Origin: UBA6136 sp044237765
Lineage (GTDB): Bacteria; Pseudomonadota; Gammaproteobacteria; Methylococcales; Methylococcaceae
DNA length: 41,371 bases
Direction: 5' to 3'
Assembly: GCA_044237765.1 (NCBI GenBank)
Contig: JBIIEQ010000025.1
Location: forward strand, 1-41,371
Part shown: positions 33,696 through 41,351 of the stretch, piece by piece
How positions within the stretch are numbered: position 1 is the stretch's first letter
How the letters are laid out: each line of letters begins with the position of its first letter
Notes under the pieces: model-generated
What the model was told of the DNA's origin: nothing
Database searches by the model: none
What the model saw: the letters and a program-made list of their open reading frames with translations, nothing else
Translations under genes and position numbers: made by a program

Positions 33696-33860
33696 ATGAA
33701 AACAACCCATAACCCCGTGGCGAAACACGCCCGCAGCTACAACAATTCAACCGTACAGGTTGATCGAAAAAAGGCCGCCCGCAAGGGCTACCTCAAACAC
33801 AAAAAGCCCGGAGCCTCCGGGCTTTTTTCTTTTCCAATCGGGTTATCCTGTCGTCCCTGA
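33696..33860 (+). CDS. Small basic protein with a terminator inside the frame
   Basis: A strong ribosome binding site (AAGGG, five bases before ATG 33696) opens a 54-residue frame. The first 36 residues are very basic, with NPVAKHARSYNNSTV and VDRKKAARKGYLKHKK, a pattern I recall from small conserved proteobacterial proteins of unknown function, possibly nucleic-acid binding. The codons for KHKK and the next ten residues coincide with a perfect intrinsic terminator (33801-33828). Transcripts ending there would lack the stop codon at 33858. A decayed copy of the 3' half lies at 30661. Whether the last 18 residues are ever made is uncertain. Confidence 0.65.
   Translation: MKTTHNPVAKHARSYNNSTVQVDRKKAARKGYLKHKKPGASGLFSFPIGLSCRP
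33801..33828 (+). terminator. Strong intrinsic terminator overlapping the small basic protein frame
   Basis: AAAAAGCCCGG and CCGGGCTTTTT form an 11-bp stem with the loop AGCCT, flanked by A and T runs, so it can act on both strands. It lies 30 bases before the end of the reading frame, not after it. Confidence 0.85.
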
Positions 33861-33895
33861 ATTGCCGATCATTGGTCCCATCGCCACACACTGAC

Positions 33896-34534
33896 ATGAC
33901 ACTGAATCTCTTCCTGCTTCGCCACGGCGAGACCGAATCCAGCTTTTCCGGCGGTTATTGCGGCCTGACCGATATTGCCCTGACGCCTGAAGGTCGTGAG
34001 ATGGCTGATGACTTTGCGGCAGCGTATCGCGATCATTCCTGGGCCGGCATCTACGTCAGTCCGCTATTACGCACCCGCACGACCGCCGAGCCACTCTGTC
34101 GGCTGACGGGGCAAGCGATGCAGTTACGCCGTGATCTGCGCGAGATAGAGTACGGCGCCTGGGAAGGCAAATCGGCCCAGCAGGTGGCTGCCGATCATCC
34201 CCGCGATTACCAGCGCTGGCTGTCCGATGCCGGCTGGAATGCCCCGACGGACGGAGAGCGCGGCATCGACGTGGCCCGCCGTACGTTGGTGGTGCTCGAT
34301 GAAATCCAGCAGACTCATGCCGAGGGTGATGTGCTGGTCGTTTCACACAAGGCTACGATCCGCATCCTGATTTGCAGCTTGCTGGGCATTGATTTGGGCG
34401 CTTACCGGGATCGCATCGACACACCCGTGGCCTCACTCAGCGTGGTTGAATTCCGCGAGCATGGCCCACGACTTGCCCGACTCGGTGATCGATCCCATCT
34501 GCGCCCCGCCCTGCGTGATCGAACAGGCACCTGA
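33896..34534 (+). CDS. Histidine phosphatase family protein
   Basis: The 212-residue protein (ATG 33896; an in-frame TTG 24 bases earlier is less likely) has the phosphohistidine site LLRHGETES with His10, the acid residue region REIEYGAWEGK and the second histidine in VVSHKATIRIL. This is the branch-1 histidine phosphatase fold, which includes phosphoglycerate mutases, alpha-ribazole phosphatases and fructose-bisphosphatases. The substrate is not determined. No ribosome binding site is visible. It follows the terminator at 33828, so it must have its own promoter. Confidence 0.9.
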   Translation: MTLNLFLLRHGETESSFSGGYCGLTDIALTPEGREMADDFAAAYRDHSWAGIYVSPLLRTRTTAEPLCRLTGQAMQLRRDLREIEYGAWEGKSAQQVAADHPRDYQRWLSDAGWNAPTDGERGIDVARRTLVVLDEIQQTHAEGDVLVVSHKATIRILICSLLGIDLGAYRDRIDTPVASLSVVEFREHGPRLARLGDRSHLRPALRDRTGT

Positions 34535-34578
34535 AACCTGCATCCGCTGCACTCAAGCCTTCGCGCCTTACCGAATAC

Positions 34579-34822
34579 ATGATCAATAAGTCCCTACCCC
34601 TGGATGACCGGCTCTACCGTTATCTGATCTCCGTAACGCTGCGTGAACCCGAGATATTGTGACCGTTGCGGGAGGAAAGGAGCCGCCACCCTCGGGAGGC
34701 ATGCAGATTGCGCCCGAGCAGGGTCAGTTCATGGCGTTGCTGGTGGAATTGACGGCGCACACAAAATTCTGGAGATGGGCGTTTTCACCGGGTACAGCTC
34801 GACCTGTGGCTCTGGCCCCATG
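34579..34822 (+). pseudogene. Remnant of an O-methyltransferase (SAM-dependent, family 3)
   Basis: From ATG 34579 the frame reads MINKSLPLDDRLYRYLIS and SVTLREPEIL, then TGA. In other frames the family pattern continues: GGMQIAPEQGQFMALLVEL, then KILEMGVFTGYSS, and VALAP in yet another frame. This is the N-terminal third of a caffeoyl-CoA-O-methyltransferase-like enzyme, including the SAM-binding EIGVFTGYS-type motif. At least one stop, two or more frameshifts and loss of the 3' two thirds make it nonfunctional. It fills the gap between the phosphatase and glcD. Confidence 0.8.
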
Positions 34823-34897
34823 ATTCAACCTACGATTCATTTCGGGATCCAGTAACCCAAAAGGCGTCATCCAAAATTCCAGGCCACAATCAAAATC

Positions 34898-36400
34898 ATG
34901 ACCAAGACGACGCCGGTGGGTAAAAAACCAGCAGAGACAGCCAACATCGCAAAGACCCAGCTCATTAAGGCTCTGGAGGAGATTCTTCCCCCCGCCAGTC
35001 TGCTGACGGCTGAGGAAGAACTCCGGCCCTATGAATGCGATGCATTGTCCGCCTACCGGCGCTTGCCGTTGGCAGTCGTCCTCCCGGAGAACGAGGCTCA
35101 GGTCGTGGCGATCCTCAAGATCTGTCGTGCAACGAATACCCCTGTGGTTCCCCGGGGAGCCGGGACCGGCCTCTCTGCAGGCGCCCTGCCCCATCCCGAG
35201 GGCATCGTTTTATCCCTGGCACGACTGAACCGTATTTTGGCGATAGATCCCCTGGCGCGCACGGCGGTCGTCCAGCCGGGTGTCCGTAATCTCGCCGTCT
35301 CCGAAGCCGTGGCGCCTCATCATCTCTACTATGCTCCGGACCCCAGCTCGCAAATCGCCTGCAGCATCGGCGGTAACGTGGCCGAAAATTCCGGCGGCGT
35401 CCATTGCCTGAAGTATGGTCTGACACTGCAGAATGTATTGCGGGTGCGCGCCATCACGCTGTCTGGCGAGGTCGTCGAGTTTGGCAATCACGCACTCGAT
35501 GCACCGGGCTATGATCTCCTGGCCACAATGATCGGCTCGGAAGGCTTATTGGCTGTCGTGACCGAAGTCACACTGAAATTGCTACCGAAGCCGCAGACCG
35601 CTCAGGTGATTCTGGCAAGCTTCGCCGATGTCCGTGCCGCCGGCGAAGCCGTGGCCGCCATCATCGGCTCGGGGATTATTCCGGCGGGTCTGGAGTTAAT
35701 GGATCAGGCCACCACCCAGGCCGTTGAGCCCTTTGTAAAGGCCGGGTATGACCTGAATGCCGCCGCCATTCTCCTGTGCGAATCCGACGGGACAGCCGAA
35801 ACCGTCGAGGAAGAAATTGCCCGAATGACGGTTTTACTTGAAAACCATGGCGCTACGGCAGTTCGCGTTTCCCGCAACGAGGACGAACGCAAGCTATTTT
35901 GGGCAGGGCGTAAGGCCGCGTTTCCCGCCGCGGGCCGGATTTCTCCAGACTATTACTGCATGGATGGAACCATTCCAAGACGCCAAGTTGCCACCATGCT
36001 GACTGACATCGCTCAAATGGAGCAGGAATATGGCCTCCGCTGTATCAACGTGTTCCATGCCGGCGATGGCAATCTGCATCCATTGATCCTGTACGATGCC
36101 AATGCACCGGGCGAATTTGAGCGCACCGAAGCGTTCGGCGCGGCCATTTTGCAACGCTCCATTGAGTTGGGTGGAACCATCAGCGGTGAACATGGCGTTG
36201 GGTTTGAGAAGATTGATGCCATGTGCAGTCAGTTCGGGCCTGATGAGTTAAACGTCTTTCATGCCGTGAAACAGGCTTTCGATTCCGATGGACTACTCAA
36301 CCCCGGCAAAGCCATACCCACCTTGCACCGATGTTCCGAGTTGGGTCGCATGCATGTGCACCAGGGGCAACAGACGTTTCCCGAACTGGAGCGCTTCTGA
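34898..36400 (+). CDS. glcD: Glycolate oxidase subunit GlcD (FAD-linked)
   Basis: GlcD is the FAD subunit that oxidises glycolate to glyoxylate. The 500-residue protein has the PCMH/VAO FAD-binding domain (about 55-235) with VVPRGAGTGLSAGALP, APDPSSQIACSIGGNVAENSGG and GYDLLATMIGSEGLLAVVTEVTLKL. The C-terminal FAD-oxidase domain has HAGDGNLHPLI and SGEHGVGFEK. It starts the glcDEF operon and ends in a TGATG overlap with glcE. The start lacks a good Shine-Dalgarno; about 20 N-terminal residues are not conserved in type. D-lactate-type activity is an alternative, but the three-gene set favours glycolate. Confidence 0.95.
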   Translation: MTKTTPVGKKPAETANIAKTQLIKALEEILPPASLLTAEEELRPYECDALSAYRRLPLAVVLPENEAQVVAILKICRATNTPVVPRGAGTGLSAGALPHPEGIVLSLARLNRILAIDPLARTAVVQPGVRNLAVSEAVAPHHLYYAPDPSSQIACSIGGNVAENSGGVHCLKYGLTLQNVLRVRAITLSGEVVEFGNHALDAPGYDLLATMIGSEGLLAVVTEVTLKLLPKPQTAQVILASFADVRAAGEAVAAIIGSGIIPAGLELMDQATTQAVEPFVKAGYDLNAAAILLCESDGTAETVEEEIARMTVLLENHGATAVRVSRNEDERKLFWAGRKAAFPAAGRISPDYYCMDGTIPRRQVATMLTDIAQMEQEYGLRCINVFHAGDGNLHPLILYDANAPGEFERTEAFGAAILQRSIELGGTISGEHGVGFEKIDAMCSQFGPDELNVFHAVKQAFDSDGLLNPGKAIPTLHRCSELGRMHVHQGQQTFPELERF

Positions 36401-37452
36401 TGAGCATGGCGGCGCTGAACCAATTTCGCGCCCACATCCTTGAGCGCAAGCCTCTGTGTATCAAGGGGGGCGGCAGCAAGGACTTTTACGGCGGGCCGCT
36501 CGTCGGTCAGGTGTTGGATATGCGCCCCTATGCCGGCATTGTTCATTACGAACCGACCGAACTGGTCATCACGGCGCGGTGCGGCACGCCCTTGTTAGAG
36601 GTGGAATCCGCTCTGGCGAAACATCAGCAGCATTTGTCCTTTGAACCACCGCATTTCGGTCACGCCACACTCGGCGGCATGGTCGCCGCGGGCTTATCCG
36701 GCCCGACCCGTTCCGCCCTGGGCAGCCTGCGTGACCATGTGCTCGGTGTGCGAATCATGGATGGAGAAGGACGGATATTGCGGTTTGGTGGCGAGTTGAT
36801 GAAAAACGTCGCCGGCTTTGATGTTTCGCGCCTTATGACGGGCTCCCTGGGGACCCTGGGGCTGATACTGGAGGTCTCGCTGAAGGTAATGCCGATACCG
36901 TTGTCGGAAGCCAGCCTCCGATTCGAGAGCTCACAAGACCAGGCGCTGGCCAACATGAATCGCTGGGCAGGAGAGCCCTGGCCTCTGGTCGCCAGCGCCT
37001 GGGAAAACGGATTGATGACGGTACGACTGGCGGGCGCCCATGCGGCGGTGGAAGCGGCTTGTCTCAAACTCGGTGGCGACAGGCTCGACCCTCTTTTGGC
37101 CCGACATTTCTGGCAGGATCTACGTGAACAGACCTCGGCCTTCTTTGCCGGGAATCAGCCGATCTGGCGGCTGTCATTACCGTCCATCGTGCCAGCCATC
37201 CCGCTTTCGGGGCCGATATTGATCGAATGGGGAGGATCCCAACGCTGGCTGCAAAGTGACGCTGATCCCCACTTGATTCGTGAGGTCGCCACACAGAACG
37301 GTGGACACGCGTCGCTGTTCCGCGGGAGCAAGGCCCGGGATGATGTATTTACTCCGCTATCGGGGCCGCTGATGGAGATTCATCGTCGGCTGAAGCAAAG
37401 CTTTGACCCTCATCAGGTTTTCAACCCAGGCCGGCTGTATCCAGACTTCTGA
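36400..37452 (+). CDS. glcE: Glycolate oxidase subunit GlcE (FAD-binding)
   Basis: GlcE is the second flavin-binding subunit of the glycolate oxidase complex. The ATG at 36400 overlaps the glcD stop and gives 350 residues; a longer frame would start inside glcD. Motifs include CIKGGGSKDFYGG, EPPHFGHATLGGMVAAGLSG, LGVRIMDGEGRILRFGG, KNVAGFDVSRLMTGSLGTLG and the ending FDPHQVFNPGRLYP. Its TGA overlaps the ATG of glcF, so the three are translationally coupled. Confidence 0.95.
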   Translation: MSMAALNQFRAHILERKPLCIKGGGSKDFYGGPLVGQVLDMRPYAGIVHYEPTELVITARCGTPLLEVESALAKHQQHLSFEPPHFGHATLGGMVAAGLSGPTRSALGSLRDHVLGVRIMDGEGRILRFGGELMKNVAGFDVSRLMTGSLGTLGLILEVSLKVMPIPLSEASLRFESSQDQALANMNRWAGEPWPLVASAWENGLMTVRLAGAHAAVEAACLKLGGDRLDPLLARHFWQDLREQTSAFFAGNQPIWRLSLPSIVPAIPLSGPILIEWGGSQRWLQSDADPHLIREVATQNGGHASLFRGSKARDDVFTPLSGPLMEIHRRLKQSFDPHQVFNPGRLYPDF

Positions 37453-38702
37453 TGGAAACCCAACTCGCTGACTTTATCCGGGATACGACTGCCGGTCGGG
37501 AGGCTCAAGCCATCCTGCGACGGTGTGTGCATTGCGGTTTTTGCAACGCCACCTGTCCGACCTATCAGTTACTCGGGGATGAGCTGGATGGACCCCGGGG
37601 TCGCATTTACCAGATCAAGCAAGTGCTTGAAGGCGCAAAGCCGACGGTCAAAACCCGTTTACATCTGGATCGCTGCCTCAATTGCCGTGCCTGCGAAACG
37701 ACCTGCCCCTCTGGCGTTGACTACAGTCACCTGCTCGACATCGGCCGAGAAGTGGTGGAAAAACGGGTGCCTCGTCATACCGGGGATGCGCTCGTTCGCG
37801 GGCTGCTGAGAAACTTGCTGACGAGCCCCGCCGGGTTTGGTGTGACCCTGGGTTTGGCGCGGGCCTTGCGACCGATCCTGCCCAGATCTTTACAGAAGAG
37901 AATCCCGCCCCTCGTCTCGACAGCCGTCAATCCAGGTCCGCGCCACTCACGCCGCTGGATACTATTGGCCGGCTGCGTCCAATCCTCGATGTACCCGAAC
38001 ATCAACGCAGCGGCCAAGCGGGTATTGGATCGACTGGAGATCGATCTGATCGAGGCTCCCGGCGCAGGATGTTGTGGGGCGATACGGCATCACCTCAATG
38101 ATCCGGAAGGCGGTAGAGAGGATGCCCGACGAAATATTTCGGCCTGGTGGCCCCTTCTAAATGCCGGTGCCGAAGGGCTGTTGATGACAGCCTCCGGCTG
38201 TGGAACCCATGTACTCGACTACGCCCATCAGTTGCAGGGTGACGCCGATTACGCCGAGAAGGCGGGACAGGTCAGCCATGTCACCCTGGATATCAGTACG
38301 CTGATCGCAGCCGAAGCTGAGAGGCTGTCAGCGCTCTTGAGCCAATGCCCCCCTTTGCCAGACTCAGACCGAAAACTCGCCTTTCACAGCCCCTGCACGC
38401 TCCAGCATGGCTTCCGGATACGCGGCACGGTGGAGGCATTACTAACCGCGGCCGGTTATGAGTTGACGCACGTCAGTGATGCGCATCTCTGCTGCGGCTC
38501 GGCGGGGACCTATTCGATTCTCCAGCCTGAGATTGCAGGACAGTTGAAAATGGACAAGCTCAAGGCCCTCATGGCGCATGAGCCGTCTGCCATTGCCAGC
38601 GCCAATGTCGGCTGTATCGCGCATCTCCAAGCAGATGCCTCCGTGCCGATCATGCACTGGATCGAACTGATCGATCAGCGGCTGACGTCAGCCCATTTCT
38701 GA
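37452..38702 (+). CDS. glcF: Glycolate oxidase iron-sulfur subunit GlcF
   Basis: GlcF passes electrons from the flavin subunits to the quinone pool. The 416-residue protein has two [4Fe-4S] motifs, RCVHCGFCNATCP (Cys25, 28, 31, 35) and RCLNCRACETTCP (Cys75, 78, 81, 85), then two cysteine-rich CCG domains (GAGCCGAIRHH and HLCCGSAGTYS). Length is typical. It completes glcDEF. No glcC-type regulator, malate synthase or glycolate permease is adjacent. Its last 15 bases overlap the converging transporter remnant. Confidence 0.96.
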   Translation: METQLADFIRDTTAGREAQAILRRCVHCGFCNATCPTYQLLGDELDGPRGRIYQIKQVLEGAKPTVKTRLHLDRCLNCRACETTCPSGVDYSHLLDIGREVVEKRVPRHTGDALVRGLLRNLLTSPAGFGVTLGLARALRPILPRSLQKRIPPLVSTAVNPGPRHSRRWILLAGCVQSSMYPNINAAAKRVLDRLEIDLIEAPGAGCCGAIRHHLNDPEGGREDARRNISAWWPLLNAGAEGLLMTASGCGTHVLDYAHQLQGDADYAEKAGQVSHVTLDISTLIAAEAERLSALLSQCPPLPDSDRKLAFHSPCTLQHGFRIRGTVEALLTAAGYELTHVSDAHLCCGSAGTYSILQPEIAGQLKMDKLKALMAHEPSAIASANVGCIAHLQADASVPIMHWIELIDQRLTSAHF

Positions 38703-39030
38703 TCGTTTGACTGTTGGTCTCAGGGTATCTGTCCTTGAATCACGGTCTTCCATCATCCCAAGCGTTCCCAAGAACCACGGTATCGCTCCGAATGAGACAT
38801 AAAAAGCAGATGCCAACGGCATACCGGTCACTTGAATCAGCCAGGTCACGATAAATTGAGCAAAACCGCCGAACAACATGACTGCCGTTTTGTAACTGAG
38901 CGCCAATCCGGTTGAACGAACCGAAATAGGGAACTGGTCGGCCAGCACCATGGATATCGCACCAATCATAATGGCCTTGAAATAGCCACCTGGATAACCG
39001 TAACAGAGTATGCAGCTGCCAATATCCGGT
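38688..39030 (-). pseudogene. C-terminal fragment of an MFS transporter (metabolite:H+ symporter type)
   Basis: The minus-strand frame reads ISMVLADQFPISVRSTGLAL, then LSYKTAVMLFGGFAQFIVTW and ASAFYVSFGAIPWFLGTLG. This is the loop and last two or three helices of the MHS/proline-betaine branch of MFS transporters (ADQFP-x-x-VRSTGL, LFGGFAPF). The N-terminal ten helices are absent, and upstream sequence to 39083 is open but unrelated, so this is a 5'-truncated remnant. Its end overlaps glcF by 15 bases tail to tail. Confidence 0.8.
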
Positions 39031-39261
39031 GGAACTATGGACATGAGTGACCGCTTTATTCTGCGGCTTCTATACGTTGGCACACCCCGCCGATAGTAGA
39101 ATGAAGAGAGAGGTAATCCCCCGCCCCGTACTGCCTCAAGGGCTCCTCCGCCTTGCGCGGCCCCAAACGGGCGTCCACATCCTGTTTTGCAAGCGGTTTA
39201 CCATGACATTTCTCAAAAAAAGCATCCACAATCGCGCGAATGTCAGTTCTGGGAGGCACCC

Positions 39262-39717
39262 ATGAAGAGAACCATCGCCTCATGTTTGCTCTCATCGCTC
39301 ACATTGCTGACCGGGCTCCTTGTTGCCCCTGCAGTATGCCGGGCCGATCACTGGGAGCGGATCCATGACAATCCGTCCCAAGGGCTGTCCTATCACGTCG
39401 ATACCGAGTCCATCGTTATTCAGGGGGGCTTGGTAAGAGCGTGGGATCGGGTCGTTTACACCCGGCCCAAATCCGATAGTCAGGGCCGACTTATCTTTTC
39501 CCAGAAATACTACAAGTCCTACGATTGTTGGGAGCGTGTGTCCCGCAACATCCAGTCCATCGACTACGCCGATCGCGATTCCACCGCCATCGTTGGGGAA
39601 ATCACCCAATATTCATCAACATGGCCACTCAACAGCGCCGCCAATGGTTCAGCAGAAGAAAAACTGATCAACTTTGTTTGCAGCAAGGCGGCTGTGAAGT
39701 TGCGAACAGATCGGTAG
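39262..39717 (+). CDS. Surface-adhesin protein E-like exported protein
   Basis: A strong GGGAGG six bases upstream sets the start at ATG 39262. The 151-residue precursor has a signal peptide (to about residue 30, VCRA-DH). The mature part DHWERIHDNPSQGLSYHVDT, then ESIVIQGGLVRAWDRVVYT, and KSYDCWERVSRNIQSIDYAD, ending KLINFVC, fits the adhesin-E-like pattern (W near the start, Y-x-D-x-x-SI, G-x-VR-x-W, a central and a final Cys likely disulfide-bonded). The role is unknown outside Haemophilus, where protein E binds host proteins; in an environmental species it is probably a general envelope protein. Confidence 0.75.
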   Translation: MKRTIASCLLSSLTLLTGLLVAPAVCRADHWERIHDNPSQGLSYHVDTESIVIQGGLVRAWDRVVYTRPKSDSQGRLIFSQKYYKSYDCWERVSRNIQSIDYADRDSTAIVGEITQYSSTWPLNSAANGSAEEKLINFVCSKAAVKLRTDR

Positions 39718-39938
39718 CTCAGCTCATTTGCCCTGCCCGATACGTCATTGACAGAGGCCATTTGTGGCCGGACCAGCGAGGATTTCCGAGCCAATCATGG
39801 GCTTACTCAGCGGAAGTCACCTATGTCTGACCAGCGGTTCACGACCCTCCAACACCTGTGCGGAGCGCATTGAGCTCATTCCGCGTGAGAGGGCCTGCGA
39901 CTGCAGACGTGGATGATCCGGAATACGATTCGTCTGTT

Positions 39939-41351
39939 ATGAAGGCCGTTGACTCGCCAAAGGATCGCGTCGGCCGATTTCTCCGCACATCGGTCCCTGA
40001 CTGGAATCAAAATGCTCTGGTGGTCCGGTTGTTCACCAGGCTGCTCGGCCTGATCTTTCTTGCAGCCTTCGTGTCACTGAGCGTTCAGATCGAGGGGCTG
40101 GTCGGACAGGCCGGCATCCTGCCGCTGACCAACTACCTTGAACACTTACGCATGGAATTCGGCGGGTCCGCATATTGGCGTCAGCCAACGCTGTTCTGGA
40201 TGGACGCCTCCGATACCAGTCTGCATCTGGCTTGCGTAGCCGGTGCCCTGCTCTCGCTGATGGTCACCCTCGGCCTGGGAACCTATTGGAATCTCGCCGG
40301 CTGCTACACGCTCTATCTGTCGCTAGTCACGGCCGGACAAGTGTTCACCGCTTTTCAGTGGGACATGTTGCTGCTGGAATCCAGTTTTCTCGCCCTGTTC
40401 CTCGCCAGCCGCTCGCCGATCATCATTCTGCTTTTTCGCTTTCTGATCTTTCGCTTCATGCTGCTGGGCGGGGTGGTCAAGTTGGCCAGCGGTGACCCGA
40501 CCTGGCGCGGCCTGACCGCCCTGAACTACCACTTCGAAACCCAGCCACTGCCGTCGCCGCTCGCCTGGTCCGCCCATCACCTGCCGCCAGGTCTACTCGC
40601 GGTGGCCACCGCCTGCGTATTGATCATCGAACTCGCGGTTCCATTCCTGGTTTGGCTGCCCCGCCCTGGCCCGCTGTTCGCAGCCGGGAGCTTCATTTTG
40701 CTGCAAATCAGCATCATCCTTACCGGCAACTATGGCTTCTTCAACCTACTGACGCTCGCCCTTTGCCTGTTCCTGTTTGAGGACCGTGATCTGCGCCGCC
40801 TGCCGTTCCTAGGCAAGGCTCAACAAATGCCCGCGGAGGTTAGATCACCCTCGCCGCTGGGCCAGGCCAGCGCTGTGCTGATAGCCGCTGTCGTCCTGAT
40901 TACGCTCAGTGGCCTCTCAGGCCCCAGAAGATCTTCAGGTTCAGAGCCAACGCCGCTGTACCGTTTCGCGCAAATCATCTCTGATTTCGGCCTCGTCAAC
41001 GGCTACGGGCCTTTCGCCGTCATGACCACCGAGCGCCGGGAAATCGGCGTCGAGGGCTCGCGCGATGGCGTCAACTGGTCGCCTTTCACCTTCCGCTACA
41101 AACCGGACGATAGCGACAAGCCGCTGAGCTGGAACATCCCGCACCAACCCCGACTGGACTGGCAATTCTGGTTTGCCGCTCTCGGCGATCCTTCCACACA
41201 GCCTTGGCTCACCGCCCTCATGCAACGCTTGCGGGAGGGTTCATCCGAGAAATGGTCAATTGTTGTGTATCTGAGCAGGTTTGCTCAGGCGGCAATCTTC
41301 TCGATGTTGTCCTGTACTCCATCCCTGAACACCACCCCCTCGATGACTTGA
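39939..41351 (+). CDS. Lipase-maturation-factor-like membrane protein, 3' end replaced by an insertion sequence
   Basis: The frame (ATG 39939; a GTG at 39858 adds 27 residues) has several membrane helices and segments typical of the LMF1/LMF2-like family: LFTRLLGLIFLAAFVSLSVQ, QWDMLLLESSFLALFLA, RFLIFRFMLLGGVVKLASGD, FETQPLPSPLAWSAHHLP and YGPFAVMTTERREIGVEGS, then the soluble domain with HQPRLDWQFWFAAL. After LMQRLREGS (near 41248) the family ending (further conserved residues) is lost and the frame runs into insertion-sequence DNA, ending with about 30 foreign residues. Function, if any, of the truncated product is doubtful. Confidence 0.8.
   Translation: MKAVDSPKDRVGRFLRTSVPDWNQNALVVRLFTRLLGLIFLAAFVSLSVQIEGLVGQAGILPLTNYLEHLRMEFGGSAYWRQPTLFWMDASDTSLHLACVAGALLSLMVTLGLGTYWNLAGCYTLYLSLVTAGQVFTAFQWDMLLLESSFLALFLASRSPIIILLFRFLIFRFMLLGGVVKLASGDPTWRGLTALNYHFETQPLPSPLAWSAHHLPPGLLAVATACVLIIELAVPFLVWLPRPGPLFAAGSFILLQISIILTGNYGFFNLLTLALCLFLFEDRDLRRLPFLGKAQQMPAEVRSPSPLGQASAVLIAAVVLITLSGLSGPRRSSGSEPTPLYRFAQIISDFGLVNGYGPFAVMTTERREIGVEGSRDGVNWSPFTFRYKPDDSDKPLSWNIPHQPRLDWQFWFAALGDPSTQPWLTALMQRLREGSSEKWSIVVYLSRFAQAAIFSMLSCTPSLNTTPSMT

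Noticed and set aside
39056..39295. 79-codon minus-strand frame between the MFS remnant and the adhesin-E-like gene
   Set aside because: Its start lies inside the opposite gene and no family was recognised; it could be a relic but cannot be supported.
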